In this document: piece after piece, positions 53,887 to 61,848 of the stretch
How the letters are laid out: the number at the start of each line of letters is the position of its first letter
Numbering within the stretch: position 1 is the stretch's first letter
Source of the DNA: Neobacillus bataviensis LMG 21833
GTDB taxonomy: Bacteria; Bacillota; Bacilli; Bacillales; Cytobacillaceae
Reading direction: 5' to 3'
Length of the DNA: 64,000 nucleotides
Assembly (NCBI RefSeq): GCF_000307875.1
Contig: NZ_AJLS01000121.1
Span: 1-64,000 of the forward strand
Notes under the pieces: generated by a model
The model's database searches: none
What the model was told of the DNA's origin: nothing
The model's input: only the letters and a program-made list of their open reading frames with translations
Position numbers and translations under genes: made by a program

Positions 53887-55581
53887 TTATGAATTTACGA
53901 CTTTATAATTTATAGGTTGATCTTCAGGAACCTGTGCAAGACCTCTGGCCAAATCAGGAGAGGTTACATCTGCGGATGTTAGTACATTAATCAAAGCAGG
54001 TCGTCCGGCCGCCATCGCTCTCTGTAGAGCACCGGGCAACTGGGATAACTCTATTACATGCTCACCATATCCCCCGAACGCCTCCATAATTTGATCATAG
54101 CGTGTATGATTTAAGACGGTTCCAACGGTATATTGCGGTCCAAAATCTATTTCCATTGCCTTTCTTTCGATATTCCATCCTCCATTGTTGCTCACGATGA
54201 TGACGATAGGAATTTGATGTCTTACTGCCGTATCTAGCTCCGATAGACCAAACCCTATAGAACCATCTCCCACTACCAATAGGACCGGTGACGAAGGACG
54301 CGCAAGCTTGGCAGCGATGGCTGAAGAAATGCCAATACCAATCGTACCTAATGCGCCTGGATCTACATAATGTCCGGGTAAGTCCCGTCCGAATGCTAGT
54401 CTTCCGAAAGAAAGGATATCTCCTCCGTCAAGAACAATCGTTGAATCTTCCGTTAAATGCTTTTTCACTTCGTAACAAAGTCGAAGCGGGTGGATCGGCG
54501 AAGATGTCATCTCCGAGACTTGCAGATCTAATCGTTCTCTATTCTTACTATCTTTCTGCTGTAATTTTCTTACCCATGGATCATAGTGTTCGGACAGATT
54601 TGGTTGATCTTGCAATACCGTATCTAGTGTATCGATAAATTTGCGAACGTCACTAATGACAGGGATATGAATCGGACGGGTACGTCCAATTTCGCTTGGG
54701 TCGATATCTACTTGAACAAATACTGAATCCTTTGAGAAGCGGGGCGCATGACCATACCCTAAGATAAAGTTAAGTCGTGCACCTAGTATAATGACCAAAT
54801 CAGCCGTTGCCATAGCAAGTGAACGTGCTGCTCCCACATGTAATGGATGTGTGTCTGGAAACAGACCTTTATTCAAAGCGGTTGTCAACACTGGAATATT
54901 ATGACTCTCAGCAAAATCTATCAATGATTGATGGGCACGTGAAAAGAATGTCCCGCCACCGGCAATAATCAATGGCCTCTCAGCTGTCCTAAAAGCTGAT
55001 GCTACATTTTGAACAACCGATAAATCGGGTCCTGGCGGTTCAGGTGCAAAGGTATCGCTAACCTCTTCCAACCACATTGGGTCGGCCTCGGCTTTAAAAA
55101 CTCCAGTGGGTATATCCATAAAAACAGGTCCAGGTTTCCCGCTAACAGCGGTTTGAAACGCCCTATTAACCCACATTGGTATTTTTCTTGCCTCAAAAAT
55201 GGTTTCTGCGAATTTTGTAATGGGCCTCATAATACCAGTTTGATCGATTTCTTGCATGGCTCCCATTCCCATTTGAGGAAGGGGGGCATGTCCTCCAATG
55301 ACTACCACCGGAGTTGCAGCTTGAAATGCCGTGGCAATACCCGTTGTTGTATTGGTTACACCCGGGCCAGCTGTTGCCAGAACCACAGCCGGTTCTCCCG
55401 TCACACGACCCCACGCATATGCCATATGAGCTGCAGCTTCCTCATGCCTTACATCGATAATTCGTATACCATAGTCCACGCACGCTTTATACACCCAACA
55501 AATGTGTCCACCATTTAGTGAAAAGATTTGCCGCACTCCCTTTTTATAGAGAGCCTCAACAAGTAGTTCTGCACCATTCAT
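53887..55581 (-). CDS. ThDP-dependent enzyme, 2-hydroxyacyl-CoA lyase/oxalyl-CoA decarboxylase-like
   Basis: About 564 residues with the three domains of the acetolactate-synthase fold. The catalytic Glu is in DVRHEEAAAHMA (about residue 50) and the ThDP-Mg motif GDGSIGFG...NN is at about 445-475. It lacks an associated small subunit and lies with an acyl-CoA ligase and a carboxylate carrier, not with ilv genes. This favours a CoA-ester C-C lyase (2-hydroxyacyl-CoA lyase or oxalyl-CoA decarboxylase) over acetolactate synthase. ATG at 55581 follows GGGGGG. Expression is probably controlled by sigma-54 and the FCD regulator. Confidence 0.75.
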   Translation of the reverse strand: MNGAELLVEALYKKGVRQIFSLNGGHICWVYKACVDYGIRIIDVRHEEAAAHMAYAWGRVTGEPAVVLATAGPGVTNTTTGIATAFQAATPVVVIGGHAPLPQMGMGAMQEIDQTGIMRPITKFAETIFEARKIPMWVNRAFQTAVSGKPGPVFMDIPTGVFKAEADPMWLEEVSDTFAPEPPGPDLSVVQNVASAFRTAERPLIIAGGGTFFSRAHQSLIDFAESHNIPVLTTALNKGLFPDTHPLHVGAARSLAMATADLVIILGARLNFILGYGHAPRFSKDSVFVQVDIDPSEIGRTRPIHIPVISDVRKFIDTLDTVLQDQPNLSEHYDPWVRKLQQKDSKNRERLDLQVSEMTSSPIHPLRLCYEVKKHLTEDSTIVLDGGDILSFGRLAFGRDLPGHYVDPGALGTIGIGISSAIAAKLARPSSPVLLVVGDGSIGFGLSELDTAVRHQIPIVIIVSNNGGWNIERKAMEIDFGPQYTVGTVLNHTRYDQIMEAFGGYGEHVIELSQLPGALQRAMAAGRPALINVLTSADVTSPDLARGLAQVPEDQPINYKVVNS

Positions 55582-55633
55582 TCTAATTCCCCCCAAATTT
55601 TAATGGTCATTTCAACTAAAACCGTTTATCTGA

Positions 55634-55644
55634 TTGTCAGACAA
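55634..55644. promoter_or_regulatory. FCD-GntR operator-like site 1
   Basis: TTGTCAGACAA matches the TNGTNNNACNA form of FadR-subfamily operators and is fully palindromic. It lies about 55 bases before the ThDP enzyme start. Confidence 0.6.
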
Positions 55645-55714
55645 AGTTGCAATAACAAAATAATAGAACTACCTTTTTTCATAAAACCAGATCTTACAAT
55701 GAAGCCAATTTCAT

Positions 55715-55720
55715 ATTATA
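55715..55720 (-). promoter_or_regulatory. Candidate sigma-A -10 box between the operators
   Basis: A perfect TATAAT on the minus strand lies between the two operator-like sites. The -35 position (about 55738-55743) is poor and the second operator starts just upstream of it, so a repressible second promoter is possible. Confidence 0.35.
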
Positions 55721-55749
55721 GTATCTTCGGTTCAAATGTTTAGGTCCGA

Positions 55750-55760
55750 TTGTCGGACTA
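55750..55760. promoter_or_regulatory. FCD-GntR operator-like site 2
   Basis: TTGTCGGACTA fits TNGTNNNACNA and is part of the longer dyad GTCCGATTGTCGGAC. With site 1, about 115 bases away, it could support looping or a roadblock by the FadR-type protein. Confidence 0.55.
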
Positions 55761-56013
55761 ACCAATTATCTGAATTATAGTAAAAGTAATAATTTTCTGT
55801 CAATAGTTTTTATAAATTATTTTCTAAATTTTGTAATCCAGTACTTAAGAGGTGAATCTTTATTTAGTACAAAATACCTAAGCCCCTTTTTTAGTACCAG
55901 TCAACGCTACCTTATGACTTAAGTCGAAACATTTCAAGTCTTTATCAACTCCTTTTTGAATTAGTCATGGAAGTCAATATCAAATCTGGTTCCAATGATT
56001 TCACTTTTTTATC

Positions 56014-56031
56014 ATGCAATATTAATGCCAA
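56014..56031 (-). promoter_or_regulatory. Sigma-54 promoter of the ThDP-lyase unit
   Basis: Minus strand TTGGCATTAATATTGCAT has correct -24/-12 elements. The leader to the ThDP gene would be about 430 bases and contains the two FCD-type operators. Confidence 0.8.
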
Positions 56032-56091
56032 CGTTCAAAATTCAAAAATATAGAAAACGACCCTTTTTTCTATGAGATAGAAATTCTTCGT

Positions 56092-56154
56092 TGTTTCCAA
56101 ATCTAAACAAATTGTTGTTTCCAAACCTAAACACGTTGTTTCTAAACTTAAACA
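56092..56154. promoter_or_regulatory. Three enhancer-like palindromes for the sigma-54 activator
   Basis: TGTTTCCAAATCTAAACA (56092), TGTTTCCAAACCTAAACA (56116) and TGTTTCTAAACTTAAACA (56137) share TGTTT-N8-AAACA. Spacings are 24 and 21 bases. They sit 60-140 bases upstream of the sigma-54 promoter and beside the activator gene, the usual place for enhancer sites. Confidence 0.75.
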
Positions 56155-56183
56155 TGTTATTTCAAATGAATTCATATGTTGGT

Positions 56184-57548
56184 TTATAGTAAGCCATGTT
56201 TTCGTAATTTTTCATAGAATGTTTTTCGACTAATACCTAGCTTATATATTGCCTCTGTTCGATTCTTACTTTTTCTTAGAGCATCCGCAATTAAATTCCT
56301 TTCTGTTTTTTCCATCAAACCATCAAGGTTCTGGTCTTGATTTCCAGAATTGACCAGTTGGATTGGGATAGCTTTTTCCGAAGAATTCTCCTTTAGCCGG
56401 ATATATTCTGGTATATCTTCCGTAACAAAATAGGTTTGGTCGCTAACTGCAACCATTCGTTCTAATGCATTGACTAGTTCTCGAACGTTTCCTGGCCACT
56501 GATGCTGAGTAAGTATATCAACCACTTCCGGGGTAACCACCCCATATTTTTTATACTTGGAATTCAAGTTCGACAAAAGTGTGCTAATTAAAAAAGGAAG
56601 ATCCTCTTTTCTCTCTCGGAGAGGCGGAATATGAAGCGAGACGACATTCAAGCGATAATAGAGATCTTCTCTAAAGTTTCCTTGTTTAATTTGTTCTGAA
56701 AGATCTCGGTGAGTCGCGGTTATGATTCGTACTTCTAACGGATATGATTTTGTTCCTCCTACTCTTTGAAAAGTTCTTTCCTGTATGACACGAAGAATCT
56801 TGGCTTGAAGATTGAGAGGCATTTCACCAATTTCATCCAGGAATAATGTACCTCCATTTGCTAATTCGAAAATTCCCTTTTTCCCACCTTTCCTTGAACC
56901 GGTGAAAGAACCTTCTTCATGTCCAAATAGTTCACTCTCAAATAAGCTTTCAGGGATAGACGCCATATTAATAGGGACAAATGGCTTGTCCATCCGTGAA
57001 CTTGCCTCATGAATGGCCTTTGCCATAAGTTCTTTCCCAACACCGGTTTCCCCATAAATTATGACAGACGCTTCCGTTGCCGCAACTTTACGAGCAAGAT
57101 TCACAACAGACAGCATTTTGAAATTTTTACTGTCTAAAAGAGAAAATTCTTGCTGATATAATTGACGTTCAAGCTTACTGGAATAACTTCTATATTGCTT
57201 TAACTCTTCCTGTAATGCCATTACTTCACTAATATCCTTCATAATACCCACAGCACCAATTAATTCTCCATCTTCCATTAGCGGCGTTAGATTTGCACAG
57301 ACATCTTTCCTGAGAGAATGTACATAACTGTAATCATTGACAAGTTCTTTTCCACTTAGAAGCACTTCCAAAATTCTTGCTTTTGGTTCCATTTCTGTTA
57401 ACCTGCGTCCAATGATTTTATTTGAAGGTATTCCGAAGTGACGCGAATAAGCTTGGTTAACATAAACAATCGTACTATCTTTCGAAACAACAAAAACAGC
57501 ATCATGGAGTGATTCTAAAATAGATAAATAATGCTTTTCTAAGTTCAT
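56184..57548 (-). CDS. PAS-type sigma-54 enhancer-binding activator
   Basis: A 454-residue regulator: PAS (about 8-110), AAA+ core (about 145-380) with Walker A GETGVGKE and Walker [10 protein letters not shown], and a Fis-type helix-turn-helix at the end (KLGISRKTFYEKL). The sigma-54 contact loop reads GSFTGS where GAFTGA is usual, so two Ala are replaced by Ser while Phe, Thr and both Gly remain. It probably binds the three palindromes next to its stop codon and activates the ThDP-lyase unit. The PAS ligand is unknown. Confidence 0.9.
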   Translation of the reverse strand: MNLEKHYLSILESLHDAVFVVSKDSTIVYVNQAYSRHFGIPSNKIIGRRLTEMEPKARILEVLLSGKELVNDYSYVHSLRKDVCANLTPLMEDGELIGAVGIMKDISEVMALQEELKQYRSYSSKLERQLYQQEFSLLDSKNFKMLSVVNLARKVAATEASVIIYGETGVGKELMAKAIHEASSRMDKPFVPINMASIPESLFESELFGHEEGSFTGSRKGGKKGIFELANGGTLFLDEIGEMPLNLQAKILRVIQERTFQRVGGTKSYPLEVRIITATHRDLSEQIKQGNFREDLYYRLNVVSLHIPPLRERKEDLPFLISTLLSNLNSKYKKYGVVTPEVVDILTQHQWPGNVRELVNALERMVAVSDQTYFVTEDIPEYIRLKENSSEKAIPIQLVNSGNQDQNLDGLMEKTERNLIADALRKSKNRTEAIYKLGISRKTFYEKLRKHGLL

Positions 57549-57693
57549 TTATCGTCATCTCCGATTTCTAGATTTTAGAGGGATAGACCAATGATAGATA
57601 GGTAATATCCCCCGCCTCTACCAATTATATCAATTGTTAAAATTGAGTGAATACTATTTATTTAAATATTTTGTAAATTTTATTTGTACACAG

Positions 57694-57711
57694 TTGGCAT
57701 GATTCTTGCTT
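57694..57711 (+). promoter_or_regulatory. Sigma-54 promoter before the YitT-like gene
   Basis: TTGGCATGATTCTTGCTT has good -24/-12 elements on the plus strand, divergent from the activator gene. The next frame is a broken short ORF and then the YitT-like gene about 300 bases further on. Confidence 0.7.
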
Positions 57712-57760
57712 TATAATCTTTACAAAGAATAGATAAGTTTCTTAAGAGGAGTGATGTAGG

Positions 57761-57990
57761 ATGTTCGATTATAGTCCGCTCTTCATTTGGCATTTTTACG
57801 CATTGGTGGCGAACAATGAATCAAAATGATTATTGATTCGTTTAGGAAGAAAAGTTACATTTATCAATAGACAAACATTGATGGATTTTCTTAGCTGCTT
57901 CTTTCTTATCACCTGTGAATCCATATTTCGAACAATTGAAGAGCCGAATCTTTATTTTTCCCTTATTAAACTAAGAAATATTACAAATCA
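57761..57990 (+). pseudogene. Short ORF with in-frame stop, possible decayed HTH/excisionase-like gene
   Basis: An ATG after AAGAGGAGTG opens 22 codons (FIWHFYALVANNESK) ending in TGA at 57827. The same frame continues with LLIRLGRKVTFINRQTLMDF, which reads like the end of a small excisionase-type DNA-binding protein. I take it as a possibly decayed gene. A genuine 22-residue peptide cannot be excluded. Confidence 0.35.
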
Positions 57991-58008
57991 AATCGGGATG
58001 GTGATTAT

Positions 58009-58617
58009 GTGAGATACGTATTTATTTTTCTTGCTATTCTCTCTTTTGGCGTTGGCAATTTACTTTTTGCAGTGCCTAATAATATTATGAACGGTGGAGC
58101 TACAGGTTTAAGTCTGATGACCTATTACATTTTCAATACAAACATCGGTTTCAACCTCTTTTTATTTAATTTACCACTTTTTATATTAGCATTTATTTTT
58201 TATCGATCCTTATTTTACAAATCAGTGGTAAGTATGATTGCTCTTGCCTTGGTCGTTGGATCTCTACAGGATTTTCTAATTCCTTTCGGCATTCATAATA
58301 TTTGGATTGGTAGCATCGTTGGTGGCTTTTGGATGGGATTATCTGTGGGTGTTTTAGCTAAATGTAACGCTAGCGTGGGTGGTGGTTCGTTGTTGGGAAA
58401 GATGATAAATCAACGTTATGGATACTCGCTAAGCAAATCCATCTTTTACTCAGATTCAGTTGTGTATCCCCTCAGTTTATTTGTCATAGGAGGTAGGGAG
58501 ACTTTATTTTCTTTAATTCTTACAGCTTCAAGTGCATTTGGCGTTTATGTTATCAGTGTTCTACCTCAAAAGTTCACCAAAGAAAAACATCAAGCATTCA
58601 TTGAAGATAATGTTTAA
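58009..58617 (+). CDS. YitT/YczE-family membrane protein, short form
   Basis: A 202-residue protein with five or six helices and the YitT-type segments FAVPNNIMNGGATGLSLM and NASVGGGSLLGK. Most YitT proteins are near 280 residues with a cytosolic DUF2179 domain at the end; that domain is absent here. The start is GTG after GGGATGGTGA. Function is unknown; it may be transport. A sigma-54 promoter lies about 300 bases upstream. Confidence 0.75.
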   Translation: MRYVFIFLAILSFGVGNLLFAVPNNIMNGGATGLSLMTYYIFNTNIGFNLFLFNLPLFILAFIFYRSLFYKSVVSMIALALVVGSLQDFLIPFGIHNIWIGSIVGGFWMGLSVGVLAKCNASVGGGSLLGKMINQRYGYSLSKSIFYSDSVVYPLSLFVIGGRETLFSLILTASSAFGVYVISVLPQKFTKEKHQAFIEDNV

Positions 58618-58618
58618 T

Positions 58619-58819
58619 TTATATACAATAGATGTGTTTCTTACTTGTTCGCGGGTCTTGGAAATTTTTCCTGGTATATAAGCATTCCTTTGAATCAACA
58701 ACCGCAAAAATTTTTTCAACCTCCCCGTTTGAACCTATCAACGTATGTTTTGAGTAACCGTTGGTTTCCATGTAGGAAATGAGTTTAGGATAATTATCCC
58801 GTAGGTTTTGTACATTCAT
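58619..58819 (-). pseudogene. N-terminal fragment of a tyrosine recombinase-like gene
   Basis: 66 residues start MNVQNLRDNYPKLISYMETNGYS (written here only in part as a motif: LRDNYPKLI and YMETNGYS), typical of the DNA-binding start of Bacillaceae integrase-like proteins, and then lose similarity. The catalytic domain is missing. AGGAGGT precedes the ATG, so a short product may still be made. Confidence 0.4.
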
Positions 58820-58870
58820 TTGTATGACCTCCTATTCATTAGATAAGAAGAGCATACGCCAAAAGAAAAA

Positions 58871-58931
58871 AATCCAAACCTTTTTTCATTAAAACACATA
58901 GAAATAAAGTGTCTTTGAAAAAGGTTTGGAT
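58871..58931. repeat. Long interrupted hairpin
   Basis: ATCCAAACCTTTTTT (58872) pairs with AAAAAGGTTTGGAT (58918-58931), with an inner ACAC/GTGT pair. It lies between two integrase fragments and may be a terminator or the end of a mobile element. Confidence 0.5.
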
Positions 58932-59395
58932 CTTATTTAAGTTGGGACAACTAAGATCGTGCACCCATGATCCGATTCCTTTACCACCATGAAGAATGCT
59001 AGCTTTCCAGAGGATTTTACGGAACCACCTATAAACTGTATCAGATGCATACTTTTTTTACATTTCTGCATAAAAAAATAATCGCTAGGGCTTTGTATCG
59101 ATAAACAACACTTGCTGTATTGAATACACACAGTTTTTAATAAATCTGATAGGGGAAGCATTCAATCACAGCCATTTTTTATTTCTCCAATAGTAATGTA
59201 ACCAGCAACAAGATTTACATCCTCACATTTAAAAGCCAATGCTTCACTTACCCTCAATCCACAGCCATAAATCAGGCGGAAAACAACAGGAAGAATATAT
59301 TTCATAGTTGTCTGCCCATTAACCTCAATGGTGTCACATGCATTAAAAAGTAACTTCAGCCATCTTTTGAAAAGATATTTGGTATAAATCTGCTT
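58932..59395 (-). pseudogene. Decayed tyrosine recombinase (integrase) catalytic domain
   Basis: Reading the minus strand, one frame gives FRLIYGCGLRVSEALAFK (catalytic Arg) and ITIGEIKNG, ends in TGA near 59160, resumes with LPLSDLLKTVC, and after a frame change gives VYRWFRKILW and WVHDLS, a trace of the HxLR motif. The gene has at least one stop and one frameshift and cannot encode a full enzyme. It marks past insertion of a mobile element. Confidence 0.7.
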
Positions 59396-59601
59396 TTATA
59401 GATTTTTAGTTGCCTCGGAATATGAGATTGGTACCCTAGTTAATTTAGGTAAATATAAAATCATGATAGCGTAACTGTTGGCCAATTTGGTAAAAAATTG
59501 TTCTATTTATCTAGCAGAAACTGTTGACTTAAGTTTAGCAGTTACACAGCAGTATTATAAAATAAAGTATTTCTTTTTCTCAGCATAACAACATATTAAT
59601 T

Positions 59602-59619
59602 TTGGCATGAAAATTGCAA
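59602..59619 (+). promoter_or_regulatory. Sigma-54 promoter of the SDR gene
   Basis: TTGGCATGAAAATTGCAA has excellent -24/-12 elements about 50 bases before the start codon at 59669. Confidence 0.85.
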
Positions 59620-59668
59620 ATCATATTAATGATAATATAAAAGATTGTTAGGAGTGAGGGATAGAAGA

Positions 59669-60430
59669 ATGGTGGATAAATTTAGTTTATTAAATAAGAC
59701 AGCTATTGTAACAGGCGGAAACAGAGGATTAGGCAAAACAATTTCTTTGGCTTTAGCAGCAAGAGGGGCTAATGTGGTAATAGTAGGAAGAGATGTGGAA
59801 AGAAACCAACAAGTTGTTGCTGAAATTGAGAAATTGGGCAGGAAGGCAATGGGTTTTTCGACAGACTTAACGAAGATTGCATCCATCAGTGAAATGGTTG
59901 AGAACATCATTACTACTTTTGGAACAATTGATATTTTGATAAATAATGCGGGGATCTCTCAAACAAAATATGCATTGGATGTAACGGAAGAAGAATGGGA
60001 TCAAGTAATGGATTTAAATGTAAAATCTCTATTCTTTTGCTCGCAATCAGTTGCAAAAGCGATGCAAAAGCAGGGGCATGGAAAAATTATTAATGTTTCC
60101 TCTGTGGTTGGGGCTGTAGGAGATATTGGAATAAGTGCTTATACTGCCAGCAAGGCAGCTGTTATTAATTTAACAAGATCACTTGCTTTGGAGTGGGCTA
60201 GGTTTGGTATTCAAGTAAATGCAATTGGCCCAGCATATATCGAGACGGAAATGAATCAAAGAGAATTAAGAAACCTGAAAGTTCGTGAAAAAATAATTAG
60301 CAAAACACCATTGAAAAGATTAGGAAATCCAGATGAAATAGAGGGTGCGATTATTTTGTTAGCCTCTGATGCAGGCAGTTTTATAACAGGTCAAACAATT
60401 TATATTGACGGTGGATGGCTTGCACAATAA
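59669..60430 (+). CDS. SDR oxidoreductase (gluconate 5-dehydrogenase/FabG-like)
   Basis: A 253-residue classical short-chain dehydrogenase: TGGNRGLGKT (coenzyme site), NNAGIS, Ser in VSSVVGAVG and YTASKAA (Tyr/Lys), and the end TGQTIYIDGGW. An Arg near residue 40 (GRDVER) suggests NADP. It resembles 2-deoxy-D-gluconate/gluconate 5-dehydrogenases and FabG-like enzymes. ATG at 59669 is preferred, with AGGGA about nine bases upstream; 59645 lacks a site. The sigma-54 promoter makes a catabolic role likely. Confidence 0.86.
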   Translation: MVDKFSLLNKTAIVTGGNRGLGKTISLALAARGANVVIVGRDVERNQQVVAEIEKLGRKAMGFSTDLTKIASISEMVENIITTFGTIDILINNAGISQTKYALDVTEEEWDQVMDLNVKSLFFCSQSVAKAMQKQGHGKIINVSSVVGAVGDIGISAYTASKAAVINLTRSLALEWARFGIQVNAIGPAYIETEMNQRELRNLKVREKIISKTPLKRLGNPDEIEGAIILLASDAGSFITGQTIYIDGGWLAQ

Positions 60431-60673
60431 TTTAAAGTTAATGATGTAACTCGATGAAAAAATAAATTATAAATCCTGAAATATTCATACCTTCGTCATA
60501 AGCCATGCTTTTAGTTAAAAATCAAATATTCTTCCATCGCTTTAAAAGGATTATGAATATTTTGCTTTTCAAATCTTAATTTCCAAAATTCAGGAACAAA
60601 AAATACCCTTTTCAGACAGACTACCCTTGGTATTAAAACTGCTTTTAAAAAGATGGCAAATGAATAGGCTGGG

Positions 60674-61145
60674 TTATTCTATCTGTAGGTTCTGAATTCG
60701 GCTAAGAACCTTCCAGAAAAATTCCTGATAGCTGGAAGATACTATAAAGTAAGGGGATCGTGCTGACTTTACTAATTTACTAGCAACTTTAATGATCCGT
60801 GTACGAATGGTATCGATTTGCATATTCTTTTGTTCTGGTGGAAAAGAAAGAGTTCGAAGCCAATTCGTTAAGTTAAAAGACTCAGCATCATTCTTACTTC
60901 GTTCACTTGGAAAGAATGGCTATTCATTTGATCTAATCTAAAGCTGTTTTTGGCTTCCTTGATATAGTTCTCCATTGTCCCTCTTTTTTGGTATTCACGG
61001 ACAATATCTTCTGGAGAAAAGGTTACCTCTAGCTTTGTCACAAAAAAGGAATGGATAAAAAACAGTTCGTCCGCTGGGCGTACCGATTGCATAATCACTT
61101 TTCTAGGTTTAGACAATGATTTTGCTTGATAAATTGTTTCTTCAA
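60674..61145 (-). pseudogene. IS1380-family transposase C-terminal remnant
   Basis: The minus strand reads RPADELFFIHSFFVTKLEV, YQKRGTMENYIKEAKN and MNSHSFQVNEVRMMLSLL, then after a frameshift near 60870 LTNWLRTLSFPPEQKN and FFWKVLSRIQNLQ. This is the end of a DDE transposase of the IS1380 type. The N-terminal half is missing and replaced by another insertion-sequence fragment, so it is inactive. Confidence 0.8.
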
Positions 61146-61148
61146 TGT

Positions 61149-61466
61149 ACAGATACAGCAACGAATTATAAAAAGTTCGCTAAGATAAAAGGATTACAGC
61201 ACGAAACGGTCAATGAGCGACAGAAACAGCGTGTAAAAAAGGGGATATATCACATTCAGCACGTCAATAACTTTCATAATCGCTTGAAAGGTTGGATGGA
61301 ACGGTTTCAAGGCGTGGCAACGAAGTATCTGGACAATTATCTCTACTGGTTTCGTTGGCTTGAATTAGGGAAGAATTCAGCATTTGAAAAACGAGTGGAG
61401 CAAATGCTTATTTCAGCGTGCCAAAAGTTGAATTACAATACTGTTGAAATAATCAAAATGGCATAA
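61149..61466 (+). pseudogene. IS1595-family transposase C-terminal remnant
   Basis: The plus strand reads NYKKFAKIKGLQHETVNE, YHIQHVNNFHNRLKGWMERF and GVATKYLDNYLYWFRWLEL, as in the C-terminal part of IS1595/ISXO2-like transposases. The catalytic N-terminal part is absent. It abuts the oppositely oriented IS1380 remnant at about 61145, so the site holds a junction of two broken elements. Confidence 0.8.
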
Positions 61467-61543
61467 AAAAGACCAACAACTAAATGCGGGTCTTAGGTTT
61501 AAACTCCTACTTGTAAATAAGATTTTTATATCTTCTGTTTCTA

Positions 61544-61732
61544 TTATCTAATGTGGTGAGCATATGGGTCGTGTAATCCTGTGAGTAATAGAACACTATA
61601 TGTCAGTAATATTATCCCACCTAACAACAATCCATAACTTAAAATCTTGTTAAACTCCTTGCGTAAAACGATAATCAAAAAAATCAAGACAATTACAATA
61701 ATTGTTGTTACTATTCCTAACCCAATATTCAA
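61544..61732 (-). CDS. Small two-helix membrane protein
   Basis: 62 residues with two hydrophobic helices (about 5-23 and 32-52) and a polar end DPYAHHIR. It follows AAGGGG-like sequence in the AT-rich upstream region. I do not recognise the family. It could be a small stress or toxin-like protein, but nothing in context supports a role. Confidence 0.5.
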   Translation of the reverse strand: MNIGLGIVTTIIVIVLIFLIIVLRKEFNKILSYGLLLGGIILLTYSVLLLTGLHDPYAHHIR

Positions 61733-61848
61733 AGGTTATATCCCCTTTACATAGGATTTCTATGTATCTATTATAACAGACTTATATTTTTATAGTAACA
61801 AAAACTTCCTTTAATAAAAAACAACAATCTTTTAGAAAACAGCCTTTA

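Noticed and set aside
58937..59161. 74-codon minus-strand frame as an intact gene
   Set aside because: It is one piece of the decayed integrase, continuing the upstream frame after a stop codon.
61116..61148. N-terminal part of the frame leading into the IS1595 remnant
   Set aside because: These codons come from the antisense of the IS1380 remnant; similarity to IS1595 begins only after the junction.
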